A DNA stretch of 64,000 nucleotides from Lagopus muta. Lineage: Eukaryota; Chordata; Aves; Galliformes; Phasianidae. The notes beneath the pieces are model-generated. The model was not told the origin of the DNA. It saw nothing but the letters and a program-made list of their open reading frames with translations, and searched no databases. Position 1 is the stretch's first letter. Each line of letters begins with the position of its first letter. Shown here piece by piece: positions 12,010 through 64,000 of this stretch. Both the position numbers and the translations under genes were made by a program. Location of the stretch: NCBI RefSeq assembly GCF_023343835.1, contig NC_064440.1:27225537-27289536 (forward strand), read 5' to 3'.

Positions 12010-14195
12010 TGCGTAACATAGACTTTCATAAGAATGGGTTGAGTGTAATCTATTCCAGCGGCAAGTGCAAGATTGGCTTGCCAGTTTGTGCAGTGTTGCT
12101 GTACTGGAAACGCACTTTGATTCTTTATTCTGGTGCTTGCTTTTCTATCCGTTGCTGGCAATGGGTTTAACTCCTGAGAATTGGAGTTGTAGCACCAGTA
12201 AAATGAATTATTTTTTTAAGAAGATATAATTAAATATTTTTTGCACTTTTTAAATTTCAGTCCAAAAATGATGCCAAATTAAGGCCTGTACATGTGTTGA
12301 GATAAACTCATTTTATTGAGTTTTTGCCTAAACTTTGAGCTTTGCCAAACAGCAGTTGAACAGCGTGTACGTTTTTATGACTAGCCTTCAGAAGCGGGTC
12401 TAAGTAGGTAGAACTGAATCTAGCTGTCTTAATGGGCATATCTGTGACCTTTCTCCTCGATTTAAATGACAGCTAAAAGCAGCGTTCTGGGATGATTGAT
12501 CTGCTGGGGCCATCTGGAAAACTGCTTTTTCTCTGGTGTCGTTAGTAGTTAAGGAAATGTTTTTCTGGTCCACCTAGAGATTGAAATGTATATTGAGCGA
12601 GGTGTTTTTCCATTGTTTCCTGTGGATGCATGTAATGCTTGAAAAGAAAACGGGTAGATGGTCAGTCCTTGTGTTAGTGATACACTGCTTCTTACCAGTG
12701 AGTTAGATTTGAAGAGGACAAGTTTTCCATTCTGTTGTGATTATTTGATACACGTTAGTTGTCTTTCATAAAATATCTGAAGTATATTGTCTAGAATTAT
12801 TGACCTATTCCTTATCTTAAAACCAAAAAATGAACACAAAGCCATGAAATGCCTTAAGTTCAAATTAATAACTGAATAAACTGAAAATGACTTTTTTTTT
12901 TTTTTTTTGCCAGTAGAGTTGCAATTAAAAGCTTTTCATTATGCCTTTTTAATGTTGATGTGCAGTGGGTTTTTCTGTCAATTACTGTTATTCACACAAC
13001 TTAGCTTTATGCCTGCCTTGAGAAATGGACTGCAGTGTGTTAATATTTAAAGGCAAACGACCCAGTAATTATTTTAAGTCTTTTCATTTGCTTTGTTTAA
13101 TGTGTTTGTTATGTGTTCAAGTTATATCCCTTTCAATTCCTGTTTCTAGGCTCAGAGAAGTAACGTGTAAGTCAAACTTCAGCTTAGAGCAAACATCAGT
13201 CATGTCTCAACAGCCTGAAACTAACAGTTTAACACAGAAAAACTGACAAGATCCTAATCATAACACTGAAGCTAAAACTCTGTGTAGAAAGTATATTAAA
13301 ACTTCTGTAAGTATTCTGAAAGTAAATGGTACTTCGAAGTAGTTCTAAGCCCTGAGGATTAGAAAATTCCAGACTTAGTCTCCTTAATTTGGTTTCTTTT
13401 ATTTAATAAAATATCACAATCTAATACTTTTCCAACTGTGGCTGTTGATCCAATGATAGTTAGGCAGATGGAGGCTTTGAAACATCGTATGATTGAGATC
13501 GTATGGTAATAATTGGTATAAGTTTGTACTTCAGCTTTCTTCACAAAAGGAAGGAACAATTTTATTATTTTAGATTTAAATGCAAGCTTTCACTATGAAG
13601 CATGGGGGGGAGATAGAGGAATTCTGTCTTTTATTTTGGGTGATGTTCTGTGGAAAGTCAGCTGTGGTGTCCTTAGCTTGTTTGACAGAAGTGAAAAAAA
13701 TTCCCAAGACTTGATCTCCAATGCAATGAAATAATAGCATGAATGAAGCTCAGATGCCTCAGTATAAACAAACTGCACTGATTTCCCTCTGCGTATTCCT
13801 ATGCAGTTTTTACAGTGGTAATGATAATATATATACATACAGAGTTATTAAATGCCTTTGCTGGGGTTAGTTGTTGGATTGTGTCCAGGTACTCTATACC
13901 TTTACTTTTCCAAGTCCTTGGCCTTTTCCACGTGGACTATTATTTCTCTCTTTCTTCACTAGTGTGGAGTCTGAATTTGAACTGGGCAAATTAAAAATGC
14001 AAACTATTTTACTATGCAATTAACATTCACTCAAGTTAAAGATGAGAACATCAAAAAGCTGTAATGGACAAAGGTAGAAAAGATGGTTTCTAAAACAGTT
14101 TCACTTTCAAATTTTCCAAAATTATCACTGACCTGAAATTGTAACTGGAAGCTTGTGGAAGTCTTTCCAATAGTTTTCTTTTTTAGTGTTTGAAA

Positions 14196-14201
14196 AATAA
14201 A
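14196..14201 (+). terminator. STK17B: Candidate proximal polyadenylation signal AATAAA
   Basis: A single AATAAA lies in TGAAAAATAAAGCTG, downstream of the STK17B stop. It could give a shorter 3' UTR isoform. No strong GU-rich element is obvious right after it. Confidence 0.3.
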
Positions 14202-14623
14202 GCTGAAGTTATGTGCCAGCACTTTATGAAGAAGTTACTGTTCCTTAAGTTTTTAAATCAAGTTATCTGATGTTTACATTTCTTACTACTTTTGGAGTTA
14301 TCTTTAAATAAATGAAGATTTGTCTTCTCCAAGGAACTTAAATTCTGAAGTTTGTACTTCATGTAAATTCGAAGTATATGTTGAGCCAAATTTTGTTTGG
14401 ATCAGTTTATTGAGTTGATATTGAGTTGCATTGAGTTTATTTTAAAAATATTACTGTGCACACATCGCTTTGCTTGAAGGTAAATACGTACATTGAAGAA
14501 GACAATTTTTAGCCCATCTTGCTTCCTGCCATATTACTGGAGAGATAATCTGGTGAGGGATGAGGAACGTTTTAAGGTGATTTAAGACGTATTTCTATGC
14601 AGTTCATGACCATTTTATATTTA

Positions 14624-14633
14624 AATAAATAAA
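14624..14633 (+). terminator. STK17B: Candidate polyadenylation signal (overlapping AATAAA pair)
   Basis: Two AATAAA hexamers overlap in AATAAATAAA, and a U/GU-rich stretch lies within 40 nt downstream. The nearest competitor is AATAAA at 14196-14201. Using the distal site would give a 3' UTR of about 2.6 kb. Confidence 0.45.
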
Positions 14634-14689
14634 CTTTTCCTTTTTTCAAAACTGTGTTTTCATTTTTTCACAGCCTTGCAAAACTGTGT

Positions 14690-15135
14690 TTGGAGGGACA
14701 TGAGGAGGTCATCTGATCCAGCCTCCCTGCTCAAGTAGGGCCACCTAGAGCTGGTTTCCCTGACCACATCTGCTTGCTTTCCTACCTCCAGAAAGGGATC
14801 ATCTCTCTTGACCTGCTGGCAAGACTTTAGCTAATGCAGCCTGGGATACCATTACCTTCTTTGTGGCAAGGGAACCTCACCTCCTTTCATGCAAGGGTGT
14901 TTTCCAGCTGCGTGGCCCCCGATGTTGGTGCCTTGGGCTGTCTGTCTCTGGATGCAGGACTTTGCACTACTTGTTAAATTTCATGAGGTTTCTATCAGCC
15001 TATTTCTCCAGGCTTTTGAGGTCCCCCTGGATAGCAGTGCAACCCTATCTGTCATTCCTCACAGTTCTGTGTCATCTGCAAACTTGCTGTGGGTGCATTC
15101 TGCCCCATCACAGGTAATTAATGAAGATGTTAGAT
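14690..15135 (-). mobile_element. CR1 LINE ORF2-3' region, minus orientation
   Basis: Reverse CR1 landmarks run through it: ATCCAGCCTCCCTGCTCAAG, TGACCTGCTGGCAAGACTTT and GCCTGGGATACCATTACCTT, then TTTTGAGGTCCCCCTGGATA. It starts directly after the probable STK17B poly(A) site. Confidence 0.8.
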
Positions 15136-15654
15136 GATGTATTCTAATGGCTTTGGCAGAATGACCATGTAAATTTAAATAGAATGTTTATTGCATGAAT
15201 ATTAGCCTCCTAGGGCACTAACTGTACATCCGTTAAATCTTCAAGTAGAAGGCTCAACCGGAAATTCAAGCCTTTAGGAAACTAGTTAAATTCAAAAGGA
15301 GTGGTAATGTCTTGTGATATGGGTACTATATTTTCTACAAAGGCACATTTCATTGAAAAAGAAAGCTCTCGCATTGTTAGAAAAGCACAAGTGAGCTTCC
15401 TTTTTAGTGAAGGAAATTCATTAGTGTATTCATTAGTTCAGTGTTGCTTACAGCAGTAAGATTAGAAATAATTTGAATTTTTTCTGCACCGAAGGTTCTT
15501 CTAAAGAATGCTGTTCTATTTATTTATTTTTAAGGCATCAGTAAAACCCTCCTGTTTAATACTGCTAGTGACTTGGGACAGCTTGATTTCTGACTTCTCA
15601 AAAAGTTTTCTAATCTAAGAAAGGAGGTGTTAGAAAAATGTACAGTCCAGATGA

Positions 15655-15925
15655 TCATAAAATTCTGGGTTGCAAAGGACCACAATGATCATCTAGTTTT
15701 GATCCCCCTGCTATATGCAGGGTCGCCAACCAGGAGACCAGGCTGCCCAGAGCCACATCCAGTCTGGCCTTGAACGCCTCCAGGGATGGGGCATCCACAA
15801 CCTCCCTGGGCAACCTGTTCCAGTGCATCACCACCCTCTGTGTGAAAAAACTGCCTCCTAATGTCTAACCTAAACCTCCCCAGTGTTAAGTTTAAAGCTG
15901 TTCCCCCTTGTCCTATCACTGTGCA
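15655..15925 (-). mobile_element. CR1 3'-end fragment, minus orientation (left part of a composite)
   Basis: It starts near the reversed CR1 tail and runs GATCATCTAGTTTTGATCCC, CAGGCTGCCCAGAGCCACAT, CTGGGCAACCTGTTCCAGTG and CCCCCTTGTCCTATCACTGT. From about 15734 onward it is nearly identical to the copy at 28364 onward. The part left of that is clearly more diverged. Confidence 0.9.
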
Positions 15926-16192
15926 CCTCATAAACAGTTGTAAGGCTGCACACTTTTGTGTTTTCATCTTACCTATTTCCCTCCAGTGCTAGAGCCAGGT
16001 TGGCACAATTTTGGCTAAGAATGGCAGGGCAGAATTCCCTCTGGGAAACTTTGATATCTAAAATCTACTAAGGTTGCAAAGATGGATAAGGAAGTGTGTA
16101 GTCTCTGGGACTTAAGTATGCTGCCTATGAGGTCTTTCTGTTGACTTGAGAAATAGGAGACTAGTGCAAGCAGGTGGATTTGTCTGTCATGG
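15734..16192. repeat. Copy 1 of a ~459-bp intra-window duplicated patch
   Basis: This stretch matches 28364-28821 in the same orientation, with roughly 96% identity in the CR1 part and about 98% in the non-CR1 part after 15925. By eye I count about five differences in ~265 bp of the latter. The match ends abruptly at TCTGTCATGG. It lies in the STK17B-DNAH7 spacer. Confidence 0.9.
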
Positions 16193-16345
16193 GATGGGGC
16201 ATCCACAACCTCCTTGGGCAACCTGTTCCACTGTGTCACCACCCTCTGAGTGAAAAGCTTACTAGTATCTAAGCTAAACCTCCCCTGTCTCAGACCATTC
16301 CCCTCGTCCTACCATATGATAGCTGCCCATCTTTCTAACAGGACA
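16193..16345 (-). mobile_element. CR1 internal fragment lacking its 3' end, minus orientation
   Basis: It opens mid-element with GATGGGGCATCCACAACCTC and continues GGGCAACCTGTTCCACTGTG and ATTCCCCTCGTCCTACCATA. The part that should lie to its left is absent. The copied patch ending at 16192 abuts it directly. Confidence 0.85.
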
Positions 16346-17199
16346 GCTGTGATTGTACTGCTGCTAAATAAGTTAAGTTGCACTTGGAAAAACATCTTGT
16401 AAAGTCAGGGCAAGATAAAAACATGCAGTTGTATTATTTTTTTGTAAGGAACTGGAATCATCCCATGCCTTAAGAACCTGGCAGCTGGCTGATTTGAAAA
16501 ATAGTGATACTGAAAAAATACAAGATAGATCAGTGTATTGAAAGCTTACCATATTAATGGTAAATTAATGGTAAGTTATAAAGCTGAACTGTCAGGCCAT
16601 CTTCCAGTGATGAGAGAGAATGGAACTCCTTGCAGGTACATAGTTTATGGCATGAAAATTTTTGGCTGGTTGGGTTAACACATAAAATGTGTTCCATGAA
16701 TCAACCTTTTGCTAGGACAGTGCTTTTCTTGTTATCACCACGGGAAGACAAGGGATGAAAAAACACCTTAAATAACAAAATCACAATATAATAAATATAA
16801 CAAAAATAATAAATCGCACGCATTACCAACCCAGGTAAGAGTTCAGACATTGGTTTATTAGGAACGCTTGCAAGAGCACAGCTGTTCTCTATTAGGTGTA
16901 GTTGGAACACATAGGTAGTAAAGCTCTGCCTGCAAACAGCAGCTGTGTTCACCCACCTGCTAATTTCAAAGCGAGGGAGGAATGCCTGTTTGAACCGTAT
17001 GGAATAGTCCATTTCGGAGCTATTTAAGCCCCTTATTTTCTTGAAGCTGCCACAAACGGGCAGCATGCGCTTCCTCCTAGAAGAAAACCTTGTTGCATAA
17101 AGCTGAAATCTCACCGAACGAAGTTTAAATTCAGCTTTCTGTACCCGAGGATACGCTGCAACAGCTTCACCCACCACAGCTGTGCCCCCACCCCCCGAT
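16346..17199. other. Spacer between STK17B and DNAH7 promoter
   Basis: AT-rich sequence becomes GC-rich towards 17150. A 158-codon minus-strand frame here (16701-17177) shows no recognisable domain and spans the approach to the CpG-rich promoter, so I do not call it a gene. Confidence 0.5.
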
Positions 17200-17319
17200 G
17201 CTCAGGCGATAAATTGCACTTCCAGCTGGTTCGCAGAGCCTGCGTGCCATGCTCGGAGCGCTCGGCGTCACCGCGCTGCCCTCGGAGCGGGCTGTGGCTG
17301 CATCTTCACGCTGTTTTGT

Positions 17320-17333
17320 GTTACCTGGCAAAC
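17320..17333 (+). promoter_or_regulatory. RFX X-box motif
   Basis: GTTACCTGGCAAAC fits the RFX X-box pattern of two imperfect inverted half-sites (GTTACC, then GGCAAA) with a 1-nt spacer. RFX factors drive cilia genes. The site lies about 180 bp before the DNAH7 start codon in CpG-rich DNA. Confidence 0.65.
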
Positions 17334-17340
17334 GTAAACA
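17334..17340 (+). promoter_or_regulatory. Forkhead (FOXJ1-type) site GTAAACA
   Basis: GTAAACA is the canonical forkhead core and begins at the very next base after the X-box. FOXJ1 and RFX factors jointly activate motile-cilia genes, so this pair fits a dynein heavy chain promoter. Confidence 0.6.
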
Positions 17341-17515
17341 ACCAACAGCAGGTAAAACGCGGTCTTCAATACAGGCGAGTCGCTCCGAGAGCAGGGCACG
17401 GGGCGGGTCTGCTCCCGCGCGGTCGTCACGGTTTACAGCGCAACCGTCGCACTCGCTCGCGGTGCTGCGGGGCAACGGCGGCTCCTCAGTGCGGCCGCGT
17501 CCCGTCCGAGCGGAC

Positions 17516-64000
<46,485 letters not shown>

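Larger units (their letters stand above)
12010..14640 (+). other. STK17B: Probable STK17B 3' UTR
   Basis: No coding signal continues after the TAA at 12007-12009. The stretch is AT-rich, repeat-free and holds AATAAA hexamers near 12876, at 14196-14201 and a doublet at 14624-14633. The doublet is followed by T/GT-rich sequence (ACTGTGTTTTCATTTTTTC), the usual layout of a polyadenylation site, and CR1 sequence starts just after it. The long 3' UTR is an inference without transcript data. Confidence 0.55.

Noticed and set aside
15689..15967. Minus-strand frame with [20 protein letters not shown]
   Set aside because: This is the common out-of-frame reading of the CR1 3' UTR, repeated at 28322-28582. 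Not a gene.
16701..17177. 158-codon minus-strand frame upstream of the DNAH7 promoter, suggesting a divergent gene
   Set aside because: No recognisable domain, low-complexity hydrophobic C-terminus and no splice or start context that supports a gene. The approach to CpG-rich DNA makes long chance frames more likely.

Overview
The window is vertebrate nuclear DNA, almost certainly from a galliform bird (chicken is the simplest fit). Short coding exons sit in long AT-rich introns with GT..AG boundaries. The repeats are dominated by CR1 LINE fragments, many ending in the avian CR1 3' tail (ATTCTGTG-like octamers), plus two short mariner-type elements resembling the chicken Galluhop group. There are no bacterial operons, CRISPR arrays or prophage.

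Two protein genes lie head-to-tail on the + strand. STK17B (DRAK2, a death-associated-protein-kinase family Ser/Thr kinase) runs from about 3.1 to 12.0 kb; its first coding exon lies upstream of the window. Its likely 3' UTR reaches about 14.6 kb. After a repeat-rich spacer and a CpG-rich promoter (about 17.2-18.25 kb), DNAH7, an axonemal inner-arm dynein heavy chain, starts at an ATG at 17516 and runs off the right edge. I traced 32 DNAH7 exons whose phases join without a break. They give about 1735 codons: the stem, linker, AAA1 and most of AAA2. The rest of the motor lies beyond 64000. The same-strand order STK17B then DNAH7 matches the neighbourhood known from human 2q32.

Region by region: 1-3089 is a STK17B intron with a CR1 and an unexplained minus-strand open frame. 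3090-12009 holds six STK17B coding exons. 12010-14640 is the probable 3' UTR. 14690-16345 is a cluster of minus-strand CR1 pieces, including a patch copied from DNAH7 intron 9. 17200-18250 is the CpG-rich DNAH7 promoter, with a near-consensus RFX X-box touching a forkhead (FOXJ1-type) site. 18.3-64 kb is DNAH7 exons and introns with scattered CR1s, two mariner derivatives and very long homopolymer tracts.

I found no wholly new gene system. The observations most worth checking are the tandem X-box/forkhead site at the DNAH7 promoter, the CR1 that supplies almost the whole splice-acceptor region of DNAH7 exon 4, the ~459-bp intron-to-intergenic patch copied within the window, the Pro-to-Thr change in the STK17B GTPEYLAPE motif, and an unrecognised 86-codon minus-strand frame at 1335-1592.
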